In this document: one piece after another, positions 25,797-33,985 of the stretch
How positions within the stretch are numbered: position 1 is the stretch's first letter
Layout of the letters: each line of letters begins with the position of its first letter
NCBI GenBank assembly: GCA_003224815.1
Contig: QHZW01000329.1
Coordinates: 1-33,985 of the forward strand
Origin: Acidobacteriota bacterium
GTDB taxonomy: Bacteria; Acidobacteriota; Terriglobia; Terriglobales; Acidobacteriaceae
Length of the DNA stretch: 33,985 nucleotides
Direction: 5' to 3'
Notes under the pieces: generated by a model
The model's input: the letters and a program-made list of their open reading frames with translations, nothing else
What the model was told of the DNA's origin: nothing
Databases searched by the model: none
Translations under genes and position numbers: made by a program

Positions 25797-26954
25797 TCAG
25801 TTCCGAATATCTGTCATCAACTGCTCCACTTGAGCCTTTTGCTCAGCCGTAAGCGGCAGCAGGGGCAGTCGGGGCGTCCCGCCGTAGTATCCGTTGAGAT
25901 CGGCCGCGTACTTCAGCGCTGGAATTCCGAGTTCGGCACCCACACGCGTTGCGGAATTCGAGATCCGTTCCTGTTTCAGACGAGCGAGTTCCGCGTCGCC
26001 CTCCTTCCAGGCGGCGTAGATTTCGTAGCAGGCAGTTGGGGCTGGAGAGGCGAAGGCCAGGACCGCACCTACCGCGCCCGCTTCAAGGGACGGTAGCAGC
26101 CGCTGAGCAGCACCGGCGAGAATTTGAAAGCCAACTTCTTTCTGACGGGTTTTGGTGTTTCCGATTACCTGAATGGAAGATGATGATGCGGAGCTTCGCT
26201 CCACAGGACCCATTCGGTTCCCTCCCGGCGGTCGGTCGCTGAGGGCAGGCTTCGCAGGGGCGTTCGTCCCCACGTGTTCTGTGCCAATTCCCGCCAGCGC
26301 ACCCACAGGGATAAGTTCGCCACCGTTGCTAGAGACAGGCTCGGCGGCTCTCAACATTCTCGGCGTAACCGCCGCGAACGTCTCCGTTACAGTTGCACTG
26401 CGCTTGACGTGGCGCGTGTCTTGCGCCATCTGTCGAATTTTCTCTGCATCACCGCCGGACTCCTTGATCCCAATGATGTTCGGATGCTCGGCCAGCTCGA
26501 TAACCAGCTCGGAAGGCACGTCGTACTTCGTGAATACTGGAACGCTGTAGATCAGCACCGGAATAGGCGAGCGGTCCGCGACCGTTCGATAGAACGCGAG
26601 CAGATTCGCCGCCTGCATCTGCGGACGATAGAAATGCGGCGTGCGCACGAGAGCGGCATCATAGCCCAGATCGGCCGCGTATTCCGTAAGCTTCAAAGTT
26701 TCGACCGCCGACTCCGCCCCGGTGCCCGCGATCAGAACTTTGTGCGGGGCGCAGGCTTCACGAGCTGTCTTCAGCACCTCACGGCGCTCCTCGTCAGAGA
26801 GCATGATCGCCTCTCCGGTCGAGCCAAGCACGACGATACCTGCCACTGGAGTCTTCGAATAGCGTTCGACGTTATGCTCGAGCTTTTTCAGATACACGCG
26901 TCCGTCGGAGTAAAACGGCGTGGTAATTGGAGGAAAGATGCCCTGAAGAAACAT
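25797..26954 (-). CDS. Dihydrodipicolinate synthase (DapA) family lyase with an internal insertion
   Basis: GIFPPITTPFYSDGRV, VVLGSTGEAIMLSDEER, VLIYSVPVFTKYDV, IIGIKESGGD; ordinary family C-terminus resumes at FQILAGAAQRLLPSLEAGAVGAVLAFA. Confidence 0.85.
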   Translation of the reverse strand: MFLQGIFPPITTPFYSDGRVYLKKLEHNVERYSKTPVAGIVVLGSTGEAIMLSDEERREVLKTAREACAPHKVLIAGTGAESAVETLKLTEYAADLGYDAALVRTPHFYRPQMQAANLLAFYRTVADRSPIPVLIYSVPVFTKYDVPSELVIELAEHPNIIGIKESGGDAEKIRQMAQDTRHVKRSATVTETFAAVTPRMLRAAEPVSSNGGELIPVGALAGIGTEHVGTNAPAKPALSDRPPGGNRMGPVERSSASSSSIQVIGNTKTRQKEVGFQILAGAAQRLLPSLEAGAVGAVLAFASPAPTACYEIYAAWKEGDAELARLKQERISNSATRVGAELGIPALKYAADLNGYYGGTPRLPLLPLTAEQKAQVEQLMTDIRN

Positions 26955-27113
26955 GGCGTATCAGCTACAAGAGATCCGAATATCAATTCTAATATCAGCC
27001 AATCAGTAACGCGCGCTTATGGCACAAAGGTCTCATTGACTGCCACCGCATTAGGATGTACCACCCTGCCGCCATAAGGTTTAAAGAAACGGGTTCGCGC
27101 GATAGGAGGAACC

Positions 27114-27752
27114 ATGAAGCGGTTTTTGTGGGCACTTCCGATATTTTTGGTAGCAGTCTCTCTCGGCGCGTTCGCCGACGGGATCCGGTTCGGTCTCAGT
27201 CCGAATGACGGAAGTGGAGACAACTTTGGATACCTGGAGCAACGGGCAGGGTTCAGCATCCAGATACACGGCGGAACTCCGGTTGATTTCTTCCCGGCCG
27301 CCATCACCGATGCGTTTGGATACGCACCCGGTTCTGTGTTCGGGGGCGCGACCCAAGTCTTCTTCACAGATAGTTTCATTCAGGTCGGTAATAACACCTA
27401 CGATCTCGGATTCAGCGGTCCCGGCAGCCTGTTTGTCAGCAGTTTCACATTCCCGAATGATGGCACAGGCTTTACGACTCAGGTCCAGGGTAACTTTTCA
27501 GTTCCAGCGTACTATTACGTTGGTACACAACTCAAAACGATTAATGTCAGCGGAACCGGGTCAGGGACGATAACTTTTGCCTTCGATTCGATTACAGGCG
27601 TTTACTATGGTGCCAGTCCTGTGGTCTTCACCGGCAGCACCACTCCCGAGCCTGCCACCTTTGGGCTGATGGGAACGGGACTGATGACCATACTCGGGGT
27701 GTGGCGGTGGCGGAGGAAAATTAAGCGCGCTCGCAACTTAGAGCTTGCTTAG
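27114..27752 (+). CDS. PEP-CTERM sorting-domain secreted protein
   Basis: Signal peptide and C-terminal TTPEPATFGLMGTGLMTILGVWRWRRKIKR; AGGAGG RBS. Confidence 0.85.
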   Translation: MKRFLWALPIFLVAVSLGAFADGIRFGLSPNDGSGDNFGYLEQRAGFSIQIHGGTPVDFFPAAITDAFGYAPGSVFGGATQVFFTDSFIQVGNNTYDLGFSGPGSLFVSSFTFPNDGTGFTTQVQGNFSVPAYYYVGTQLKTINVSGTGSGTITFAFDSITGVYYGASPVVFTGSTTPEPATFGLMGTGLMTILGVWRWRRKIKRARNLELA

Positions 27753-27835
27753 GTCACTACCGGCTTTCAGCCGCATTGCTGACGAAATCCGATATCTGGC
27801 TATTCCGAATGGCTCCTGCCGGAGTTAACTGCTTC

Positions 27836-30800
27836 TCAGATCTTCGACACAGTTCTGTCCGCGTGCAACTGCTGCAGCGCCCTGACGTTCACTTCTCCTC
27901 GTTGTAAGGCAGCAATACCCTCCGCAGCGGCGCGGGCTGCGGCTAGAGTCGTAATCGTCGGGATGCGGGCCGTCACTGCGGCGCGGCGGATGGCCTTCTC
28001 GTCGAAGAATGGATCAGCGCCCTCAGGAGTGTTGACGATCAACTGAATGCGGTCGCCCTTAATGAGATCGACGACGTTCGGGCGTCCTTCTTTTACTTTG
28101 TACACGCGGTCGCACGCCATGCCCGCGGCTTCGATCACGTCGGCGGTGCCGGCAGTAGCGACCAGCTTGAATCCCATGTCAACAAATTTGCGGGCGACGT
28201 CACCAACGTGCGGCTTGTCGTGATCGGTAACGCTAATAAAGACCGTGCCTTGGGTTGGGAGCTTTTGTCCGGCGGCGATTTGAGCTTTGGCGAATGCTTC
28301 CCCGAAGTTGTCCGCCACGCCCATAACTTCGCCAGTGGATTTCATCTCCGGGCCGAGGACAGTATCCACCCCGGGAAATTTGTTCCACGGGAAAACGGGG
28401 GATTTGACGTAGTAAAACGACCCGGTATCGAGATCCTGCTGTTGCTCAATAAACTCGGGCAAGAATTCGCGGAGCTTGCGGCCCGTCATAAGGCGAGCGG
28501 CAATTTTCGCCATGGGGATGCCGGTGGCTTTGGAAACGTAAGGGACGGTGCGCGAGGCCCGAGGATTGACTTCGAGAACGTAAACTTTGCCGCCCTGGTG
28601 ACCATTATCAGTTTCGTATCCCGACCGCGGGATCGCAAACTGCACATTCATCAATCCGATCACTTTGAGCGCCCGAGCCAGCTTAAAGGTGTAATCGCGC
28701 ATGCGGTCGAGCAGATGTTCTGGAATATCCACCGCCGGCAGGACGCAGGACGAATCGCCGGAGTGGATGCCGGCTTCCTCAATGTGTTGCATAATTCCGC
28801 CGATCACCACATCTTCGCCATCGGCGAGCGCGTCCACGTCAACTTCGATCGCATCTTCGAGGAAATGGTCGATCAGTACCGGGCGGTCCTGCGAATATTC
28901 GACCGCTTCTTTCATGTAGCGGACGACTGTTTCTTCGTCGTAGGCAATGACCATCGCCCGGCCGCCGAGCACATAAGAAGGACGCACCAACACGGGATAG
29001 CCGATCATTGCGGCCCCCGCGACAGCCTCTTCGAGTGACGCCGCCATCGCGCCGGGTGCCTGCGGAATATTGAGTTCTTCGAGAAGCTTGTTGAAGCGTT
29101 TGCGGTCTTCGGCAAGGTCAATGGATTCGGGCGACGTGCCAATAATTTTCACGCCTGAATTTTTGAGCGGCAATGCCAGATTCAGCGGAGTCTGCCCGCC
29201 GAATTGGACGATGACACCGACATCTGCACCCGCTGAAGTCTCGTGCTCGTAAATCGCCCAGACGTCTTCGAACGTCAGCGGCTCGAAGTAGAGGCGGTCG
29301 CTGGTGTCGTAGTCGGTCGAAACCGTCTCCGGGTTACAGTTGACCATGATAGTTTCGTATTCGTCTTCGCGCAGGGCAAAGCTAGCATGGCAGCAGCAGT
29401 AGTCGAACTCAATTCCCTGCCCGATGCGGTTGGGCCCGCTACCGAGGATCATGACTTTCTTTTTTGGAGTCGGCGCGGCCTCGTCTTCGTCCTCATAGGT
29501 CGAATAGAGATATGGCGTGAAGCTTTCGAATTCGGCGGCGCAAGTGTCAACGCGCTTATAGACCGGCTGCACCTTGTGCTTCTTGCGCAGATGACGAATT
29601 TTTTCCTGATCGCCTTTGCCGCTCAACCGCCAGGTCCCGGCGAGGCGTCCGTCAGAGAAGCCCATGCGCTTGGCATCGCGCAGCACTTGGGTGGGGACAG
29701 ACTCGAGCGGATGCTTTTCAACCTCAAGCTGCATGTCGTTAATTTCTTTTAGTTGATAGAGGAACCACGGATCGATGCCGGTCATTTTTGCGAGCTGCTT
29801 GACCGTGTGTCCCTGACGGATCGCATAGCGAACGTAGCTCAAGCGTTCTGGATGTGGAGTTACGAGACGCTGCGTCAGAATCTTCGGTTCGATTTTCTCT
29901 GACCCGACGCGTTTGCCGGTATCGAGCGCGCGGATGCCTTTCATCAGTGCTTCTTTGAAGGTGCGGCCGATGGCCATGACCTCGCCGACTGACTTCATCT
30001 GCGGGCCGAGATTTTCGTCAGCGCCGGGAAACTTTTCAAATTGCCACTTGGGAATTTTGACGACCACATAGTCGAGTGTCGGCTCGAAGCAGGCAGGGGT
30101 CTTACGCGTGATGTCGTTGGGGATTTCATCGAGCGTGTAGCCGACGGCGAGCTTGGCGGCAATTTTCGCAATGGGGAAACCAGTTGCTTTCGAAGCTAAT
30201 GCAGAGGAACGCGACACGCGAGGATTCATCTCGATGATGACCATCCGACCCGTATGGGGATGGATGCCGAACTGGATGTTCGATCCGCCGGTTTCGACGC
30301 CGATCTCGCGGATCACCGCAATTGCGGCATCGCGCATGGCCTGATATTCACGGTCAGTGAGTGTCTGCGCCGGAGCGACGGTGATCGAGTCACCGGTGTG
30401 CACGCCCATGGGATCGAAGTTCTCGATCGAGCAAATGATAATGACGTTGTCTTTGAGGTCGCGCATAACCTCAAGTTCGTACTCTTTCCATCCGAGGACG
30501 GATTCTTCGATGAGCGCTTCGTGCACGGGCGAGAAATCGAGGCCGCGAGCAAGGACTTCCAGCAGTTCTTCGCGGTTGTAAGCCATGCCTCCGCCGGAAC
30601 CGCCGAGCGTAAAGGATGGACGCACGATCACCGGGAAGCCGATTTTGCCAGCGAACTCGAGGCCGCTTTTCAGGTCATTGACCAACTGCGATTTTGGAAT
30701 ATCGAGGCCAATCTTCTGCATCGCATCTTTGAAGTACAGGCGGTCTTCGGCCTTCTTGATGGCTTCGACGTTCGCGCCGATCAGCTTGACGTTGTACTTT

Positions 30801-31144
30801 TCGAGCACGCCGCTGTCGGAAAGTTCGATTGCGAGATTCAGCGCGGTCTGACCACCGACTGTGGGCAAAATGGCGAAGCCGGCGCCGGGAGAGAGCTCGC
30901 GCTCGACGCGAATGATTTCTTCGAGGTACTCGCGGGTGAGCGGCTCGATGTACGTGCGGTTGGCGAACTCGGGGTCGGTCATGATGGTGGCCGGATTCGA
31001 GTTGGCCAGCACGACCTCGTATCCCTCGGCCTTGAGGGCCTTGCAGGCCTGCGTGCCGGAGTAGTCGAACTCGGCGGATTGCCCGATGATGATCGGCCCC
31101 GAGCCGAAGATGAGGATCTTTGAGATGTCAGTGCGTTTGGGCAT
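27836..31144 (-). CDS. carB: Carbamoyl-phosphate synthase large subunit
   Basis: [57 protein letters not shown]; duplicated ATP-grasp halves; MGS domain at C-terminus. Confidence 0.97.
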   Translation of the reverse strand: MPKRTDISKILIFGSGPIIIGQSAEFDYSGTQACKALKAEGYEVVLANSNPATIMTDPEFANRTYIEPLTREYLEEIIRVERELSPGAGFAILPTVGGQTALNLAIELSDSGVLEKYNVKLIGANVEAIKKAEDRLYFKDAMQKIGLDIPKSQLVNDLKSGLEFAGKIGFPVIVRPSFTLGGSGGGMAYNREELLEVLARGLDFSPVHEALIEESVLGWKEYELEVMRDLKDNVIIICSIENFDPMGVHTGDSITVAPAQTLTDREYQAMRDAAIAVIREIGVETGGSNIQFGIHPHTGRMVIIEMNPRVSRSSALASKATGFPIAKIAAKLAVGYTLDEIPNDITRKTPACFEPTLDYVVVKIPKWQFEKFPGADENLGPQMKSVGEVMAIGRTFKEALMKGIRALDTGKRVGSEKIEPKILTQRLVTPHPERLSYVRYAIRQGHTVKQLAKMTGIDPWFLYQLKEINDMQLEVEKHPLESVPTQVLRDAKRMGFSDGRLAGTWRLSGKGDQEKIRHLRKKHKVQPVYKRVDTCAAEFESFTPYLYSTYEDEDEAAPTPKKKVMILGSGPNRIGQGIEFDYCCCHASFALREDEYETIMVNCNPETVSTDYDTSDRLYFEPLTFEDVWAIYEHETSAGADVGVIVQFGGQTPLNLALPLKNSGVKIIGTSPESIDLAEDRKRFNKLLEELNIPQAPGAMAASLEEAVAGAAMIGYPVLVRPSYVLGGRAMVIAYDEETVVRYMKEAVEYSQDRPVLIDHFLEDAIEVDVDALADGEDVVIGGIMQHIEEAGIHSGDSSCVLPAVDIPEHLLDRMRDYTFKLARALKVIGLMNVQFAIPRSGYETDNGHQGGKVYVLEVNPRASRTVPYVSKATGIPMAKIAARLMTGRKLREFLPEFIEQQQDLDTGSFYYVKSPVFPWNKFPGVDTVLGPEMKSTGEVMGVADNFGEAFAKAQIAAGQKLPTQGTVFISVTDHDKPHVGDVARKFVDMGFKLVATAGTADVIEAAGMACDRVYKVKEGRPNVVDLIKGDRIQLIVNTPEGADPFFDEKAIRRAAVTARIPTITTLAAARAAAEGIAALQRGEVNVRALQQLHADRTVSKI

Positions 31145-31628
31145 TATTGAATTTCGGCTTTTTCGTAGTCATCCAGCTTTGGCAACGGGTCTGATTTTGT
31201 GGCGAGAGAACAACGTAAATTCGACGACCGCATTCGTTGTTAATGGATTTGTAATTCGATTTTGTTACTTTCACCTGCCATCGCACGCCCGCCCACTTGG
31301 CGGACCTGTCCGCAACAAGATGGTAATCGCCTTTTTGGACAGCATCGAAGTTGAACTCGCCGGTGGAATCTGCTCGCGTTGAGGCAACGACCTCGTCATT
31401 GTTTCTTGTGAGTCTTAGTTCCACTCCTTCAATTCGTTTGCCGTCGTCGTAACTCACTCGTCCGCATACTCTGGGCACTGAAACGTCTTGCCGGCGAATC
31501 TCACAGGTTTCGCCTGAGAAAAAGGTGCTGGCCAAAATCGCAAGAAGCAATCCAAACGCGAGGTGACTGGTGAAGCGTCTCACTCCGGGAAACAACATTT
31601 TCGAGATCGCGCTTTTCACCCCTTCCAC
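31128..31628 (-). CDS. Secreted/anchored protein with carboxypeptidase-regulatory-like domain, between carA and carB
   Basis: Hydrophobic N-terminus; [52 protein letters not shown]; overlaps both neighbours. Confidence 0.65.
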   Translation of the reverse strand: MEGVKSAISKMLFPGVRRFTSHLAFGLLLAILASTFFSGETCEIRRQDVSVPRVCGRVSYDDGKRIEGVELRLTRNNDEVVASTRADSTGEFNFDAVQKGDYHLVADRSAKWAGVRWQVKVTKSNYKSINNECGRRIYVVLSPQNQTRCQSWMTTKKPKFNNAQTH

Positions 31629-32746
31629 TCCTCCATCAGCTTTACGAAATCTTTGAACAAATAATGCGAGTCGTGGGGGCCGGGGCTGGCTTCGGGGTGG
31701 TACTGGACGCTGAACAGGGGCAGGTTGCGGTGGCGTAGGCCCTCGAGCGTCTGGTCGTTCAGGTCCATGTGGGTCAACTCGACTTCGGATTGCGGCAGCG
31801 AATCGGGATCGACGGCGAAGTTGTGGTTGTGGGCTGTGATCTCGATTTTGCCCGTGTTCAGTTGTTTCACCGGATGATTGCCGCCGTGGTGTCCGAACTT
31901 GAGCTTGAAGGTTTTGCCTCCGAGCGCGATGCCCGTCAGCTGGTGGCCTAAGCAGATGCCAAAGATGGGCTGGCGTCCCATGAGGCGGCGGATGTTATCG
32001 ACCGCGTAGGTGCAGGGCTCGGGATCGCCGGGGCCGTTGGAGAGGAAGACGCCGTCGGGCTTGAGCGCGAGGACATCTTCCGCTGGAGTCTGGGCTGGGA
32101 CAACCGTTACCCGGCAGCATTCACTGCGCAACTTGCGCAGAATGTTGTGTTTAATCCCGAAATCATAAGCCACTACATGAAAGCGCTCTGGCTGGTCTTT
32201 TACGCCGACAACTTCGATCGGCTCATGCGATCGCTCGCCAACTTCCCAGACATAAGGGCGATTCGTCGTGACTACTTTCGCCAGATCCTGGCCGTCCATC
32301 TTCGGAATTGAATTGGCCTTCGCGATCAGCTTCTCGACATCGGTTTCCATCGTCGAGATCACGCCGCGCATTACGCCGTTGTCGCGCAGATGGCGAACCA
32401 ACGCACGAGTGTCGATATCCGCAAGCACGGGAATCTTGAATTGCTCCAGATATTCTTCGGCCACTTGCTGCGAACGCCAGTTGGAGCTTACCCTCGAAAA
32501 CTCGCGCACGATCAAACCCTCAATGTAGGGGCGCGTGGCTTCGTTATCTTCGGCGTTGGTGCCGTAGTTGCCGATTTGAGGATTGGTTAAAACGACGATC
32601 TGTCCGGCGTAGGAGGGATCGGTGAAAATTTCCTGGTAGCCGGTGATGGAAGTATTAAAAACGACTTCGCCGTAGCATTCGCCTTTGGCACCGTAGCCTT
32701 TGCCTCGGAAGACGCGGCCGTCTTCGAGCGCAAGGATAGCCTGCAT
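31616..32746 (-). CDS. carA: Carbamoyl-phosphate synthase small subunit
   Basis: ALEDGRVFRGKGYGAKGECYGEVVFNTSITGYQEIFTDPSYAGQIVVLTNPQIGNYG; GATase motif FGICLGHQL. Confidence 0.97.
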   Translation of the reverse strand: MQAILALEDGRVFRGKGYGAKGECYGEVVFNTSITGYQEIFTDPSYAGQIVVLTNPQIGNYGTNAEDNEATRPYIEGLIVREFSRVSSNWRSQQVAEEYLEQFKIPVLADIDTRALVRHLRDNGVMRGVISTMETDVEKLIAKANSIPKMDGQDLAKVVTTNRPYVWEVGERSHEPIEVVGVKDQPERFHVVAYDFGIKHNILRKLRSECCRVTVVPAQTPAEDVLALKPDGVFLSNGPGDPEPCTYAVDNIRRLMGRQPIFGICLGHQLTGIALGGKTFKLKFGHHGGNHPVKQLNTGKIEITAHNHNFAVDPDSLPQSEVELTHMDLNDQTLEGLRHRNLPLFSVQYHPEASPGPHDSHYLFKDFVKLMEEWKG

Positions 32747-33012
32747 TCGAACTCCAGGGAGTGGATTTTATAGATTTTAGCAGGGATGCAGTGACCGCGG
32801 AAGGTGGAAAACGAGGACGAATTCGTGTCCATCGCTCGCAGCGCCAAGACCTTAATTGCGGTGTCACTGTCTGCCATCTCGGCGAACTCTGTGGCTAAAC
32901 GCTGTAAAAGATTGTAACCACCGAGTTCGCGGAGAGGACTTCGAAATCGTCGAGAAAAGCTCGTCATCTCCAACTACCCTCCTCGGATCCAATCCAGTAG
33001 TATTGGAGCACG

Positions 33013-33594
33013 ATGGCTGCAGGACCTGAGATAGCCCAACCCGCCGCGTTGGTCGCGGCACCGCCAAAACTCAATCGCCGCTCAACTGCATTGATGTCTG
33101 CATGGTTGCGGGATCTGGTCATCTCGCTGGCAATTTCGGCGTTCATCATTGTGTTCCTCTACCAGCCTGTAAAAGTCGAGGGCACCAGCATGATGCCTTC
33201 ACTCGACGACCAGGAGCGCATATTCATTAACAAGTTCGTGTATCGAATAGAGTCCATCCAGCGCGGTGACATCGTCGTTTTTCGCTATCCTCGCGATCCA
33301 CAGAAGAGTTTCATCAAGCGCGTGATCGGCGTCGCCGGCGACCACGTGCGCATCGTTGATGGTCATGTTCTGCTGAACGGAAAGATGCTGGTCGAGGATT
33401 ACGTGCCGACGGTTTATCAGGATGACCGGTCTTACTCAGAAGTCGTAGTGCCGCCCGATTCCTATTTTGTTCTTGGCGACCATCGCAGCCTATCGAACGA
33501 CAGCCGCGATTTTGGCCCCGTCGATTCTTCGTATATCTACGGAAAGGCCGTGTTCGGATATTGGCCGGTGGATAAGGTGGGAAGATTGAGATAA
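33013..33594 (+). CDS. lepB: Signal peptidase I
   Basis: VKVEGTSMMPSLDDQERIFINKFVYR (catalytic Ser), RGDIVVFRYPRDPQKSFIKRVIGVAGD (catalytic Lys), YFVLGDHRSLSNDSRDFGPV. Confidence 0.95.
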   Translation: MAAGPEIAQPAALVAAPPKLNRRSTALMSAWLRDLVISLAISAFIIVFLYQPVKVEGTSMMPSLDDQERIFINKFVYRIESIQRGDIVVFRYPRDPQKSFIKRVIGVAGDHVRIVDGHVLLNGKMLVEDYVPTVYQDDRSYSEVVVPPDSYFVLGDHRSLSNDSRDFGPVDSSYIYGKAVFGYWPVDKVGRLR

Positions 33595-33621
33595 GCCTGG
33601 CTTGGGGAGCTTCTGGACGAC

Positions 33622-33985
33622 CTACCCCTCCACTCTTCTCAATTGGAACTTTCTTGTCGCCGTTTTGCCGGAGTTGTTGACCTGCACCAACAGCGACGCT
33701 TCAGGCAGTTGGTCTTCCCCGACCTCAAAAACCAGTTCGGCATCGCCTGACGCATCTGTCATCAGTTGGGTATAGAACGGGTCGGCATTGGGGCGCGCGA
33801 AGCGAACCGTGAGACGTGCGCCAGCAATTCCCTTACCGTCTTCGGAGGCGCGCAGCTTCATGGCAAGCTTATCCTGCGCATGAACTGAATCGGAGTTTAG
33901 CCACTGGATATCCAGTTCCTTGATAGCCGCCAGCGACTCTGGCGTCTCTCGTTTGTCGAACACCTGTTCTAGCTGTCCATTGCGA
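33622..33985 (-). CDS. Protein of unknown function, truncated by window edge
   Basis: ORF stays open past the listed GTG at 33963 (RNGQLEQVFDKRETPESL...); beta-rich tail. Confidence 0.55.
   Translation of the reverse strand, partial: RNGQLEQVFDKRETPESLAAIKELDIQWLNSDSVHAQDKLAMKLRASEDGKGIAGARLTVRFARPNADPFYTQLMTDASGDAELVFEVGEDQLPEASLLVQVNNSGKTATRKFQLRRVEG

Noticed and set aside
26274-27077. 267-aa plus-strand ORF
   Set aside because: Antisense to the DapA-family gene; Arg-rich shadow frame.
28208-29038. 276-aa plus-strand ORF
   Set aside because: Antisense to carB; no family resemblance.
30254-31123. 289-aa plus-strand ORF
   Set aside because: Antisense to carB; shadow frame.
1-33985. CRISPR arrays, tRNA/rRNA genes, prophage or IS transposase genes
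   Set aside because: No regularly spaced direct repeats, tRNA cloverleafs or transposase/integrase ORFs were recognised by eye; no tRNA or CRISPR search could be run.

Overview
Chromosomal window from a high-GC bacterium, probably an Acidobacteriota (Koribacter/Terriglobia-like) relative; this is an inference from gene content and style, with no search run. Most of it is housekeeping genes: miaB, erpA, truB, ribA, carA/carB, lepB, a bifunctional nuclease, a rhomboid protease, a secretin, a UdgX-type uracil-DNA glycosylase, an ECF sigma factor and a NarL-type response regulator. There is also a CoA-ester catabolic cluster (CoA-transferase A/B, two enoyl-CoA hydratases, a PaaA/BoxB-like di-iron protein). 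The strongest find is upstream of the minus-strand nitrite/sulfite reductase gene. A short ORF reading ...MAVCCCCICRVSSGDGVQSS* is followed by three mutually exclusive inverted-repeat segments and an intrinsic terminator with a U-rich tail, then the reductase. This is the full layout of a cysteine-responsive, ribosome-mediated transcription attenuator (1:2, 2:3 and 3:4 pairings can all be drawn by hand). A second structural find is three intergenic elements (14797-14861, 16740-16847, 24859-24942). Each is built from degenerate 7- or 8-bp tandem units arranged as two facing arms, with a different word in each element. Other observations: a HEPN-like C-terminal extension on the reductase with a start/stop-coupled unknown ORF behind it, four ORFs that look broken or altered (in-frame amber, G-run frameshift, truncated enoyl-CoA hydratase, long out-of-frame overlap), a palindrome-rich in-frame insertion in a DapA-family gene, and a small regulatory-like-domain protein wedged between carA and carB.
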